NCBI GenBank assembly: GCA_001643675.2
Contig: LSRY02000050.1
Coordinates: forward strand, 533,501-597,500
Direction: 5' to 3'
DNA from: Monocercomonoides exilis
Taxonomy: Eukaryota > Preaxostyla > Oxymonadida > Polymastigidae
DNA: 64,000 nt
Every line of letters begins with the position of its first letter. Within the stretch, counting starts at the first letter, position 1. Below, in pieces: positions 22,665 to 34,145 of this stretch. A program made the translations under genes and the position numbers. Below the pieces are notes generated by a model. It was not told the DNA's origin. It worked only from the letters and a program-made list of their open reading frames with translations, and ran no database searches.

Positions 22665-23982
22665 CCGAAAATGGAGAATCGTGGTGGAACGAGATTTTAG
22701 CATCAAGAAGCATGTCACGTGAACTGGCTGAAGAGTGCAAAAACAGTGTCGCAAGTGCCACATGGATGGGATACACTGATGGTTTCGCGCATTTCAAAGA
22801 CGGATGGGATCGGTTGAAATTCAAAGACATCCCTTCAAAATTTCAGATTTGGCAAAAAAGATGCTTGGATGTGTTTGTCGCCTTGAAAAACAACGAAATG
22901 AAAGCTTCTTCATTGAAAATCGTCAGATCTGCCATTTCCTTCCTAACATCAGAATTATACGGAAAATCACTTTGGGAGAACACATTGATCTCAATTCTGT
23001 TCTGATCATTCAGGAGATCGGAATGCAGAAAGAAAAAGAACAAGAAGATATGTGGAATCCTCAACAACTCTTCACATATATTGAAACGATTGGAAAGAAC
23101 GAAAATATGTCATTCGCACAGCTAACGAGAAAAACAGTTTGTTTGTGTATGTTGTTCTCTGCGTGCCGCTTTACAGAATTTGAAAGAATCAATCTTAAGG
23201 AATCAGAAATAGATAAGCAATCAATAAACCTGAATGCTTCACTAAAAACTGGACTTGATAGAAGCAACATTGTCATCCCATTCCTCAGCAAGGAAAGTTT
23301 GATATGTCCAACAACAGCCGTTAAAGATTTATGTGATCGAGTGAAAATTCACAATCCAACTGCCAAAAAACTTTTTCTGAGCTCTTCAACATATGATCCA
23401 ATGAAGGCCCGAGCAATTCGAAAAGTGGCCAGCGAAATGATGAAAGATGCAAGAGTCTTTTCGAACAACAGCCCAAACACATTGAAACACGCCTCGATAT
23501 CAGCCTTTGTAATGGAGGGAACACCAGTTGAACAGGTGGCAAAATTTGCAAGATTATCTCCCAGAAGCAACACAGTGATTAAACATTATTTCAAATCCAA
23601 CATATCAAACAAGATGTCACAGATAATTTCATCGAATCAGGAGACAAAGGAAGCAATTCAACAGCCTTCCACGGTTCCTCCATCTGCATCGACACAAGAC
23701 GAAAAAGATTCCATCATTACCATCAATCAACAATCACGTTTGCCAGAAGGCCATGAAACAGTGAAAGCAAGAGAAGAGATCTCACAACCAGACCGTATCG
23801 AAGAACCAGATGATGATAAGTCTCAATCCATCCACGAAAAGCAAGAAAATACCACGAACAATGTTAACGAGAAAAACGAAAACGAAATCATAGAAGAAAA
23901 ATGCATCCAGTTTATTATTCGAACAAGATCACAGAGAAGAAAAGAAATGGTGGAAAGAGACAATTCGGAAAGAAATCCATAA
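22646..23982 (+). pseudogene. Tyrosine recombinase ORF of the DIRS-like element (frameshifted)
   Basis: The start ATG at 22646 overlaps the RT frame by 19 nt. The N-terminal core-binding part is read in one frame to 23005. The catalytic part continues in another frame (visible from before 23020 to 23982), so a frameshift lies near 22990. The catalytic part shows the first Arg (S-A-C-R-F-T-E), the beta-hairpin Lys (L-K-T-G) and the C-terminal Tyr (I-K-H-Y-F). At the usual H-x-x-R/I-R-x-A-S-S position this copy reads L-K-H-A-S, so the second Arg may be replaced by Lys. The tail after about 23640 is low-complexity and charged. In life the enzyme would integrate circular cDNA. Confidence 0.72.
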
Positions 23983-23998
23983 CGTCCAATTATTACAA

Positions 23999-24027
23999 AC
24001 TCTCAGATCGAAGAGAAGAAAGTGAAT
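23999..24027. repeat. Right inverted terminal repeat of the DIRS-like element
   Basis: Partner of 14452-14480, with 28 of 29 bases matching in inverted orientation. It lies 16 bp after the end of the recombinase frame. Confidence 0.78.
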
Positions 24028-24609
24028 TTCATATTATCTTTTTCAATATATTTTTGAAATTCGCAATATTAACCAACCAATTATCAAAGAAAAGAACACA
24101 AAGAAATAGAAAAATATGAAGTTCCAAATGAGGCAATACCATTTTTTTCAATAAGCTTTTCTTCTCGCCTCTCTGATTGAAGCAGTCTGCCTTTCATCAT
24201 TTCTTCCCAACCATTTATTTTTTATTAGCAAAAGTCAAAAGAACTTCTGTGCAACACTAAAAGTGAAAGAAAAAAAGAGATAGAATAGAAAGGAAAAAAT
24301 TAGAAATTATCATTGCAAAAAATGTTGCATTTATTTTTATTTTTGATGATCTCTTTCTTTCTTTCTTTTTCTTTTGTTAATTTTTCAAAAAAAAAACATT
24401 GCAAATGCAACAATAAATTGGATAACACACCTTAATTAAATCAAACATTTCTATCGCTATCTGTTCTGTCTTTTTGATTCGTTTCCTCTTCTTCCATGTG
24501 GCTTCAAGGTTTGCCTCGAAATCCACACAGAAATAGGTGAATCAACAATAACCATCAAAACAACCCAAAATGATGACTTTCAACAAAATGCAACAAGCAT
24601 CTTTACCGA

Positions 24610-25180
24610 TAAATACACGTCAAGTGGTAATCACCATCAAACGATAAATGTGTTGAAATGAATTCAAAATCCCGCATGTGCTTGGTTCCGCATATTGCAT
24701 TAATCTTTCTTCGCCATCTCCACTTTGTTCATCTTCACTCATCCTCTAAGCCTTTTGGAATAAAATCTCTTTCAATGCTCAATAAACGATGCTGTCCATT
24801 GTTGCCTTGATAAATTCTCTCATGCGTTCAATTATCATGCGCCCAATCACCAAAAAACTGCGAATTGCTGAAAGCTTGATTCCCTCCATCAATCTTCCTT
24901 CAGCCTGGATGGCCCACTCAAGTCACGAACAAATAACAAAATTATCCTGATATCTCAAAACTTTTCTCAACACATTAAATTTGAAATATGCACTGAAACC
25001 AGCAAACACTCTGAAATAACAGAAAAAATCATTTCTGACAAGGAAAGCTTCCAGAAAACTCTAAATGTGAGGGAAATAAGTGTAATATTTATGTTTGAAT
25101 TTTAATCTGCAACAATGTTTAAATGCACAGTTTAATGTGCAAATTGTTGCTTTTTTGTCTCTTCTTCGAAAAGTTCTTTT
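24610..25180 (-). pseudogene. Decayed minus-strand gene relic in duplicon A
   Basis: Peptide similarity to the relic at 39235-39814 is visible in pieces, such as E-G-R-L-M-E-G-I-K-L-S and R-M-I-I-E-R-M-R-E-F-I-K-A-T-M-D-S. It is interrupted here by stops and in duplicon B by a homopolymer length change. The relic looks helical, with no recognised family. It probably predates the duplication. Confidence 0.4.
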
Positions 25181-25556
25181 CAAAGTCCTTTCGCTTCTTC
25201 TTCATACTGCTCAGAATGTTAAAATAGATATTTTATTTTAATACTCAATTCCAGACATGTGGGATACTTTCCGACATGTTCAACTATTCATCGATGTTCA
25301 ATCCATTTCAATGAAATGAATTATTGTTGGTTCGATCAGACAGAAAATAAACTCTTTCGTATTTGGCTAAATACGACCAATATTTCAGCTTCTTTGCGAT
25401 TTCTTTTTTGACGCAGATTTTTATTAAACAAAGGAATTGAGTTTGACAATTATATTTTAATTTTGCCAATTATCAACAATGTTTGTTTTTCTGTTTGTTT
25501 TTCTGTTTTTCATTTGAAATTTTGCGGTAAATTGATCTTTGCTAATAATAGACAGA

Positions 25557-26996
25557 ATGAAAATGTGTGATGAAGACAAATCCAATGATGATATCCAGGA
25601 GCCGACTCTTGAAGATAAATTTTCAAGTTTGCTCATTTTGCTATTTTTTGAGTGTTCAGCACTTTTTATCTAAATAAATTTATTGAAGAATTGTTTTGTG
25701 AACTGGAGCATTGCAATGAAGATGAGCAGAGAAAGATAATTGAAGAAATGAACGGACTTGTGAAGGAAGTGAATGAAGAAGAACATAAATCTATTTTCAC
25801 AACAAGAATGTTCGACAAAATATACAAAATGATTGAAGAAAAGAAAATGACAATGGAGAATGCAATTTTGCTGCTGAAGCATGTTGGGCATTGCAAGGTG
25901 CTGAAAAATGTGTGGAATCCATGCTTTGATTCGTCTTCGCTGAACAAAAGATTTGAAAAGATGATTTTTGAAGAAGAGAAGAAAGAAGAAAAGAATGAAA
26001 AGCTTCTTGTTGATCTGTGCGAATGCTATCTTTTGCTTGGCAACCAGTTCAATTCGGAGTTGATATTAATATGTGTGCCTTGCCTTTTGAAAGCTGCTTT
26101 AAACAAGGAGGAAAATGAAAAAGCGCAAAAAGATGTGGAAATTGCTTTGCTGGCTTTGAACAATGTTGGATATTGCGTATGAGCACTTCTTTTTGATATT
26201 TTTTATGTTTTTTCCCTTTGTTTCTGACTAGGAAATTGAACAAGAATTATATTTGAATGAGACCAAAGAAATAATTGAATATCATCAGGAGCATCGGAAT
26301 CTGACACAACTTGCACATCATTCTGCATGGGACTTTTTGCTTTTCCGATTTTTGGATGACTATAGCTTAGAGGGAGAGATTGTGAATGAGCTGCATTTTG
26401 GAAGAGAAGCAGCAAGAGAATTGGAAGAATTATTGAAGTATGTTGATTGGAACAGAAAAAAAGGAGAGGAAAGAGGAATGTTAGCGAAAGAAGAACTAAT
26501 GTTGGTGAGATCGGTCGAAGCATTGGGTTCTTATTTCCTCAGATGCAAATTGTGGAATGAAGAAAATGCAGGGCTAATCAATAGCATTGTTCAGGTATAT
26601 CGAGCAGCGAAGGAAAATGACATCGTTATTAGCGATCTATGCCTTTATTCCTTGAGAAATGCAGCAGAAAATCCAGTTGTGAAAGTCAAAGACTTGTTGA
26701 AAGGAGGAGCAGTTTATGCTATTTTGGAGGAGATGCATCAGCCAACGTTGGATGACGAAACACTATTTGATTGCTTGATTATTTTTATGAACGTTTCAAT
26801 GAAATTGAAAGAAAAGACGGAAAATAAAATGGAAGAAGTTAAAAGAAAATCAACAAAAATGGAGACATTCGAAAAGATGGAAGAAGAAGGATATGAGGAT
26901 ACCATCACCACCTTTCATAAAATATTTGGATTTCTCTATAACAAATATTATGGTGATTTATCGTTGAAAATTTCAGATTATTTTGTGAATGTTTGA
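25557..26996 (+). CDS. Helical-repeat family protein, member 1 (440 aa, three exons)
   Basis: Proposed exons are 25557-25626, 25689-26176 and 26232-26996. Introns of 62 and 55 nt start GTTTGC and GTATGA and end GAAG and CTAG. The join is in frame (phases 1 and 0) and gives 440 codons. The protein is almost entirely predicted amphipathic helix, Lys/Glu-rich, with repeated Cys and Leu positions, and suggests an armadillo-like solenoid. No signal peptide, membrane span or catalytic motif is seen, so it is probably cytosolic. Conserved landmarks are C-E-L-E-H-C near the start, P-C-L-L-K before intron 2, N-E-L-H-F-x-R-E-A-A-R-E-L-E-E in exon 3 and E-E-G-Y-E-D-T-I-T at the end. A one-base deletion relative to member 2 falls within intron 1 and is harmless. 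Function is unknown. Confidence 0.8.
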
Positions 26997-27044
26997 GGAA
27001 ATTCATTGAATTTTGTATCACATTTTTTCTTTCTTTTTTCTTTC

Positions 27045-27313
27045 TTCATTTCATTTCATTTCATTTCATTTCATTTGTTTTCTTTTCTTTTCTTTTCTTT
27101 TCTTTTCTTTTCTTTTCTTTTCTTTTCTTTTCTTTTCTTTTCTTTTCTTTTCTTTTCTTTTCTTTTCTTTTCTTTTCTTTTCTTTTCTTTTCTTTTCTTT
27201 TCTTTTCTTTTCTTTTCTTTTCTTTTCTTTTCTTTTCTTTTCTTTTCTTTTCTTTTCTTTTCTTTTCTTTTCTTTCTTTTCTTTCTTTCTTTCTTTTCTT
27301 TCTTTCTTTCTTT

Positions 27314-27362
<49 letters not shown>
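27045..27362. repeat. TTTTC/TTTC microsatellite
   Basis: After a few TTTCA units come about 38-39 tandem TTTTC units (about 27080-27273), then mixed TTTC and TTTTC units to about 27360. It begins some 50 bp after the stop of helical-family member 1. Long Phe/Ser open frames across it in all three frames are repeat artefacts. Confidence 0.95.
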
Positions 27363-28247
27363 TTTATTTATAATAATGTTATATTGATCATGATATGAAA
27401 GCTGATTTAATTTGGAATAAATAGTGATTTTTATTATAAATTAATTATTCTCCATTAATCAAAATGAAATAATTAAATACATTCTTCTTTCAATCATATT
27501 TATTATAATAATTTGGGTAAAATAAAGCGAGATATTGTACAATGAAACAACAAAAAATACTTTTTAATGAATAATTTCCATAATCATATGTTTTATTCTT
27601 TTTCTGATTTTCAAATATCTTATTTATTTTCACGTTCATTATAAAACAGTTCATTTCATTAAGATATAGAGTGTTCTTATCTTAATTGTTCATGTTTAAA
27701 ACCCAATTCATAAAATTTCATGATAAACTTATCTTCAGATCATATCATTATTGAATATTTTTCGATTTGCTAACTGAAACAAATACATAATGTAACTTCA
27801 AATTTCTTGTAAACAGATATATTTCATAATTATAAAACTGATGCAGGAATGGCACTGCTTTCAACTTATTAAGAAAACAGTTTCCTCATTCCGCATTAGA
27901 CTCTTTGCAAATCCAAGCGTTTGATTTATGGCAGGATTAGTCCAATAATTTCAGAACATTCCTGTGGCATCTGCATTCGTATTTTGATTCAAAAATGAAA
28001 AATTTATTCTTGAATATTTATATATGCAAATAAAAGCATAAATTATACAAACTCTGATCAATATTAAAAATCTTATAGAGAAAGATAATAGAAAATTTCT
28101 TAATAACGAAAATTTAAGCAAATTAAATATCAATGAATGGTACCTCATAACTCAAAATGAACAATTATAATATTCCAAAAATTGCACGTAATTATGAAAA
28201 AATCAAAACGAGCTAATATTTGGAACGCAAATACAAAATATAATTTT
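27363..28247. other. AT-rich intergenic sequence
   Basis: Very AT-rich, between the microsatellite and the 3' end of the p24 gene. No open frame, repeat or RNA gene that I can support. Confidence 0.5.
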
Positions 28248-29068
28248 TCACGCAACTTTCTGTTTTTTGAAAAATTGTTGAAGATATACAACTTCAACAA
28301 CTGAAGCAACAATTATAAAAATGATTGAGAGCATTGAAAACGTTTTCACTCTTTTCAAGTTTTTTTCTTAAAAAAATATTTGGAGTTCATAACAAAAATT
28401 TGAGACTTTATCAATTCATTTAAAATAGAAGCATACTAGCAGAGTGTATAACGAATTCCTCCTTTTCTCTTGTCTTTAACATTTGAACATTAATATCTTT
28501 TGTTTTCTTATCCATGAAATTGATTTTTCCTTCAAGCGTTTGAATGATAGCATCGACCTTACTCTAAAGAGAAGCAAAATTCAGTTAGAAAAAAAAAAAA
28601 TAAAATCGCATTTTATTTTCTGCTTGAAAAAAATATTAGTAAGAAAATTTCAAACATCATCGAACAAATTAACTTCTGGTCCATGGATGATATTAACTTC
28701 TACAAGAACTGGTTCATTAATTTTATTTTTTGCTATGTTGCTGTGGGCAACGCACATTTCATAATCTCCATTTGACTGGGTTGTGAATGTGAAATGGCCT
28801 TTTTGAAAATTTTCATCTAAATTCAACAGATCTCCTTTCGGACTCATCAACTATTTAATTACGAAAAAAATAAAATAGAAATAGAAAAGCATAAAAATAT
28901 AATGTTGCATGCTGAAATATCCATTGTTGTTCTTTGTTCCTCATAAAGAGAATATTCAATAATAACAAGTTCGTTTGCATCGAATTCGTGGCTTATGCAT
29001 CTTGCAACATCAGGATCAACTTCGATCAATATAGCAGAAGCAAAACTTATCAGTAAATACACAATCAT
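28248..29068 (-). CDS. p24/TMED (emp24/gp25L) family cargo receptor, four exons
   Basis: p24 proteins are type I membrane proteins cycling between ER and Golgi in COPI/COPII vesicles. Proposed exons on the minus strand are 29068-28913, 28850-28656, 28563-28437 and 28366-28248, joining in frame to 198 residues, the usual p24 length. Exon 1 gives a signal peptide (MIVYLLISFASA) and the start of the GOLD domain with A-R-C-I. Exon 2 completes GOLD (G-H-F-T-F-T, G-D-Y-E-M-C). Exon 3 is the coiled coil. Exon 4 has one membrane span and a short tail with F-F-K-K, matching the family's FF and dilysine-type COPI signals. Introns are 62, 92 and 70 nt; the first appears to be GC-AG. The gene is invisible as one frame but all parts fit. 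Confidence 0.9.
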
Positions 29069-29414
29069 AAAAGAAAAGCTGAAAACATATAATTAAATGA
29101 AAAGAAGATTTATCCACAAAATATATTGAATACAGAAATAAAATGATTCACATTTGTGAAAATTTTCATAAATACATTAAAATTTATACTTTATGCCTCG
29201 CAAAAACTTAACACAATCTAATTAATTTTTTAGTTTGGTTTAAGATCACTTCAAGTTACACTTTTGTTGTTTTATCTTCCTAATTCTGGTTTGAACGAAA
29301 TTTCTTTTTCATTTTTATATAATATTTTATTTGAAATGCAAAATACCACACGCATATCTATGCAAAATTCACTGAATATCAACTATTCATTTTTCTATTT
29401 ATAGAGGATTCAAA
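29069..29414. promoter_or_regulatory. Shared upstream region of two divergent genes
   Basis: 346 bp of AT-rich DNA separate the start codons of the p24 gene (minus) and the ELAPOR-like gene (plus), so it must hold both promoters. I see no recognisable promoter element. Confidence 0.4.
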
Positions 29415-32400
29415 ATGCATTATAAACGATCGTTTTTAGATTTTAAATATCTTTTTCGCTTTGCAATATCAATTGTGCTGATCCAAAGTGTTCAAATGAT
29501 TGATGGTTTGCATTGTTGATAGTTTTGTTCGGCTTTTATATTTATGTTGATGAATGATCTTTGCCTTATTTTCTGATTAAGTATGCACTGACGATGATGT
29601 GAGATTAGCGTACAGTAAATGCGTTGACGGGTTCAGAGATTTTGTTTATTATTACGATTCTAAATGTGACTCGACTGGACTTGAAGTTCCAAGACCTCAT
29701 TTTCAAGTTTCTTGCGAAAAGACTCTTCAACCTGGGGAGTTCTGGAACATAAGTTCGGGACAAGTGGAGGCCTGCCCTGACGGCACGGAGCCCGATTCCG
29801 GTGTTCTGAGGTATACCGACTGGACGACGCTTCCGCTGGAATTTGTGCTGGAGGCAGACGGGGACAATGCAGTTAACTGGAGAGCGGGAGGGTACTACCT
29901 GGGATCGGGGCTGTCAAAAGAGTATACAACGTCGAGGCTTTCATTTCCCGTGAGCATTGTCGAGGCGAAAGGCAAGCTGCGTTTCTCGTACGAGAACCAC
30001 CATACGGTGTATCAGACGACGGTGTTTAGTGTGCTTGTGGACAACCTCACAGTCATCAGGGAAGTGGAAGTGACTGAAGAATGGAAGGAGATATCGCTTG
30101 ATTTGACGTATGGGGAGCATTATGTGACGTTCGAGTTCTACGCTTCCTTTTTAGAGACGGAGCTGGCAGAGGATTGTGTGCAGATAAGGTGGATGGCGGT
30201 GGAAGGAATCGATGTTATCCCCACAAAATGCAAAAAATGCGGAGTGGGCACGGCTGGAAAAGGGGGCCAGTGCAAAAGGTGTACAAGGAATACGAAAGCA
30301 GGGGAAAAAGGGCTGGTTGAGTGTGAAGGATGTGATTTAGCACTGGAATGGAGTGAGGAAGGGAGCAGTGAATGCTTATTGAAGAAGCCATGTGGACAGG
30401 GGGATATTTTGGTGAGCTATGGGGAGTGTGTATTGGATGGGTTTACAAAGCGTAAAGTGCATTATGAGTACAGCAAAGAAGGGCACTGCAGAGAAGAAGG
30501 GGCAGAAGCTCCGTTGCCGGCTGATGGAGAAGAAGCATGCCCTCCTTGCAGTGGAGGAATGTATCGTTCGACAATCACAGGGAAATGCGAAGCTTGTGAA
30601 GACGGGACGTATCGAGAGAAGGGGGAGAAAGAAAATGAATGCAAAATATGTGGGAAAGGGAAGTATGCGAGGAAAGGGACGTTTTTTGATTCATTTGAGG
30701 AGTTTGGGGAATATTTTAGGACGAAATGTGTGTATGATGGGAGTGACGGAGGGATGGAGGGAGAAGAAGGAGGAGAAAGAGAAAGAGAAAGAGAAGGAAG
30801 AGAAAATAAAGAAGAAGAAGAAGGAAGAAGAGAGAGAGAAAGAAGAGAAGGAGAAAGAAAAGGAAGAATAAATCGTGATATAAGGATGATGATGAACAAG
30901 AAGCTAAGAGGGAGGAATAGCCAGAAATATGGCAATTTCTTCAATAGAGACAATAAATTCCATAATAATAATATTTCTTCTTCTTCTTCTTCTTCTTCAA
31001 TTTCTTATTCTTATTCTTCTTCTTCCTCTTCCTCTTCTTCTTCCTCTTCCTCTTCTAAAGGCTGGGAAATCGTCAACAACCAGCTTTCTTCAGTCAAAAC
31101 TCATTCTTCTTCTTCTCCTGTTTCTCTCTTTCTTTCCCTCAAAATCCCCGGAGTAAATGTCGGATCCTATGTGAACTTCACTTTTATTCCGCATTTCGGC
31201 CGAAATTCGTATTTGAAATATTTTCCGTCGACAGACACTGCAAAAGTGGTGAAAGATCGAAGTTTGAATGGGAAAGAAGTCGAAATACAGGCTTATTTGT
31301 ACCCGGGGGATGAAGAATTTACGTGGGTGTATGTGAGGAGAGGGGGAGTAGGAGGAGAAAAAGGAGGAAATAGAGGGAAAGAAGGAGAAGAAAGAGAAAG
31401 AAGAATAGAAAATAAAGAAAATAATAAAGAAAATAATGAAGAAACTGAAGAAGAAGAAGAAGAAGACTACGTCACCATCACCTCCATCTCTGTCATCGGC
31501 ACCTCAGACCCACTGAACGGGGCATCTTCCTGTGAAAACTGCCCTGCCGGCTTCACTTCCCAGGGAAACACCTCTGTTTGTACTCCATGCCCCAGGGGCA
31601 GTTTTGCGCGCGAATTAGGTTCGGAGAAATGTGAGGTGTGTCCGGAGAAATTTTTTGCGGATGAGGAAGGGACGAAAGAGTGTATGGAGTGTGGAGAAGG
31701 GACAATTTCAGACGAGAAGAGGGAAAAATGTGAGGTTGTGAAGTGCGGGGTGAATATGGGTGATAAATGGATGATTGATTTAGGGGTGGTGAGGAGGGAG
31801 AAGGAGAAGGAGGAGGAGAAAGAAGAAGAAGAGAAGGAAGAAGAAGAGAAAGAGAAAGAAGAAGGGGAAGGAAAGGAAAAGATTAAAGAAGAAAAAGAAG
31901 AAAAAGAAAAAGAAAGAAGAAGAAATGAAAAAAGAGGAAAGAAATCAGGCGATGCGTTGATGGAGATAAGGAAAAGAGTGCAAAAGAGAAGAAATGTGAT
32001 ATATTCATTGAAAAAGTTAATATTTGGAAATAAAGAAGAAGAAGAAAGAGAAAGAAAAGGAGGAAGAGAAAGAGAAAGAGAAGAAAGAGAAAGAGAAGGA
32101 GGAAGAAGAAATCTATATGAATTTAACAATAAATTTAAATTTAACAATAATTTCTTCAATAATAATAATAATCCTTCTTCTTCTTCTTCTTCTTCTTCTT
32201 CCTCCTCTTCTTCCTCCTCCTCTTCTTCCTCCTCCTCTTCCTCTTCCTCTTCTTCTTCTTCTTCTTCTTCTTCTTCTTCTTCTTCCCCTTCCTCTTCTTC
32301 TTCCTTCTTCTTTTCCAATGATAACAATAATAATAATACTCGATCCATGTATGGTCCCTTGTATGCCCTGGGCTTCAGTGAGAAGTTCTTCATCAACATT

Positions 32401-32856
32401 TGCTCAAGAGATTTCTCTGAAGAAGAGTGCAAAATTGAAAGAGAAGAACCGTATTACCCCCCTGTTGGTTATGAGCATGGGAATTATGATGAAATTTCTT
32501 CTTCTCTTTCTTCTTCTTCTCTTTCTTCTTCAATTAAATCATCAAAATCTTCATCTTCTTCTTCATCTTCTTCTTCTTCATTAAAATCTTCTTCTTCCTC
32601 TTCTTCTTCATTAAAATCTTCTTCCTTTTCTTCTTCTTCTTCTTCCTCACAATACATTCCCACATATGGGTGCATGGTCACTTCAGACAACAGGTCATAC
32701 AGCATTGGCTATCAGACATCGTTCACCCTGTGGACAGGAAATGAGCATATGAATAATTATAATAATAGAAATCGTTATTCTTCTTCTTCTTCTTCTTTCT
32801 CCCTTTCCTCCTCCTCCTCCTCCTCCTCCTCTTCTTCTTCTTCTTCTTCTTCTTCT

Positions 32857-32887
<31 letters not shown>

Positions 32888-33927
32888 TCTCTCCTTCTCT
32901 TCCACATGGAGTGTTAGTAACTTTATTTGCTGGTGATGAATGTTATCCTTCTTCTTCTTCTTCCCTTTCCCTTTCTCCTTCTTCTCATTCAATTTCTTCT
33001 TATTCCCTTTCTTCTTCACTTTATCCTTCCCCTTCCCCATCTCCTTCTTCTTCTTCTCCTTCTTCTCCTTCTTCTTCTCACCGCACCAAAACCGTCCTCA
33101 ACATCACCTGCAATCCACATTCCTTTGACCCATATCCATCTCCTCTGGGCAACAAAAGGGGAATTTCTTCACTTTTCCACCCAAACGAGTGCGAATTCTT
33201 CTTCGAATGGGAACATTATTCCGCTTGTCGCTTGTGTCTGGACGAAGACTACGAAATTGTTAAGGGCAAATGCGAAAGAGGGAAGAGAAAAGTGACAACT
33301 GTACTGAAGAAAGATTCGCTGTGCAGGGAATTGAATGAGAAAGAAAGGAAAGAATATTCGGAGAAAAAAATTTCTCCGGTGCGGTTTTCCTATTTAAGCT
33401 CCGGAGAAATAGAGGAGGAGGAATGCGTGGTGGAGCAGACGAGTTTGGGGCCGTGGGCGGTCGGGGGAATTATCGGCGGCGGGGCTGCGGTAGGAATTAT
33501 TGCGGTTGCTTTGATTATTCTTTTGATCATGAAAAATCGGAAATTGAAATTCCAGCTATTCCAGAGGGAGAATGTGGACTTGGACAATTTGGCGAGTTTG
33601 GAAGAGAAAGAAGGGGAGAAAGGAAAGAAGAAAGGGAAAAAAATGGGAAGGAAGATGGATTCTGAAGGGTTGCCTGAACAGGCAGCTCAAAACACGCAAA
33701 GCAGGCCAAATGAACAAGAAATGTACGATATCCATAGAGAAAGCGAGGGAAGAGAAGGACAAATAAATGGGCAAAGCATGAATCATTCATTTTCCGGTAT
33801 GCAGGGATTCAGCAGTGCACAAGCTGTGGGAGATGAAATGTATGCTGAAGTCGAAGAAGACTTTGGAAGCAGCCAACCATCTTATGTAAGCAACTATGAT
33901 GAGGGATCAATAGATCTGTCAATGTGA
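29415..33927 (+). CDS. ELAPOR-like type I receptor with MRH domain and poly-Ser inserts
   Basis: Two exons, 29415-29505 and 29582-33927, with a 76-nt intron (GTTTGC...TTAAG), join in frame to 1478 residues. Exon 1 supplies the signal peptide; the frame would otherwise begin without ATG. Order: N-terminal C-T-D-D-D region and a jelly-roll-like part (about 35-240), Cys-rich ephrin-receptor-like repeats (about 245-410 and 671-751), an MRH (mannose-6-phosphate-receptor homology) domain (about 950-1261) with Y-S-I-G-Y-Q, G-D-E-C and C-E-F-F-F-E-W, one membrane span (about 1321-1350), and a charged tail. This order matches ELAPOR1/2 (KIAA1324) relatives, endosomal/Golgi membrane proteins. Unusually, long poly-Ser and Arg/Glu-rich tracts sit between and even inside domains. 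Sugar binding is inferred from the fold only. Confidence 0.85.
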
Positions 33928-34145
33928 TTATGGTTTTGATCCTCTTTATTTATTTATGTCAATTTGGGTTGGTTCTTTGTTCAAACCTTTTTTTTTAAAA
34001 AAAAAATATTCTTTTTTCTCACTACACCAAAGTATTTTGAATAGTTTATACATCAGGATCTTAACACCAAATCCAAAAAATTTCATGTCAGAACTGTTTT
34101 ATAAAAGGTTCATTTGATCAAATTAGATCGTATCAAAATTGAAAG

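Larger units (their letters stand above)
14452..24027 (+). mobile_element. Decayed DIRS-like tyrosine-recombinase retrotransposon (interrupted)
   Basis: The ends are 29-bp inverted repeats with one mismatch (14452-14480 starting ATTCACTTTC, and 23999-24027). Inside are, in order, a gag-like frame, reverse transcriptase with RNase H, and a tyrosine recombinase. That is the DIRS order, and simple inverted termini fit DIRS rather than the split direct repeats of PAT or Ngaro. No methyltransferase domain is evident. Removing the nested cargo element 2 and one 8-bp duplication leaves about 4115 bp. Each of the three frames has an inactivating lesion, so this copy is dead. It stops before the duplicon that starts near 24060. 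Confidence 0.8.
24060..27010 (+). repeat. Duplicon A (direct copy of 38690-41640)
   Basis: This is co-linear with 38690-41640 in the same orientation, including upstream non-coding sequence, a minus-strand relic and a complete three-exon helical-family gene. Homology starts near AAATTCGCAA and fades just after the stop codon, where this copy enters a TTTTC microsatellite. Coding and upstream parts are easily aligned, with many substitutions. Confidence 0.88.

Noticed and set aside
21452-23005. 517-codon frame overlapping the RT-RNase H region
   Set aside because: Most of it is a shadow of the RT-RNase H frame. Only the part from about 22646 reads as the recombinase N-terminus, and it is annotated as such.
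25655-25688. One-base deletion in helical-family member 1 relative to member 2 as a frameshift
   Set aside because: Comparison with members 3, 4 and 5 places this stretch inside intron 1, so the coding frame is unaffected.
27045-27362. TTTTC array considered as a CRISPR-like or satellite structure
   Set aside because: The units are five bases with no unique spacers; it is a plain microsatellite in a eukaryotic genome.
31467-32432. Long minus-strand frame with poly-Glu, opposite the ELAPOR-like gene
   Set aside because: It is the antisense of in-frame Ser-codon microsatellites. The plus strand has signal peptide, Cys-rich repeats, MRH domain and membrane span, while the minus frame has none.
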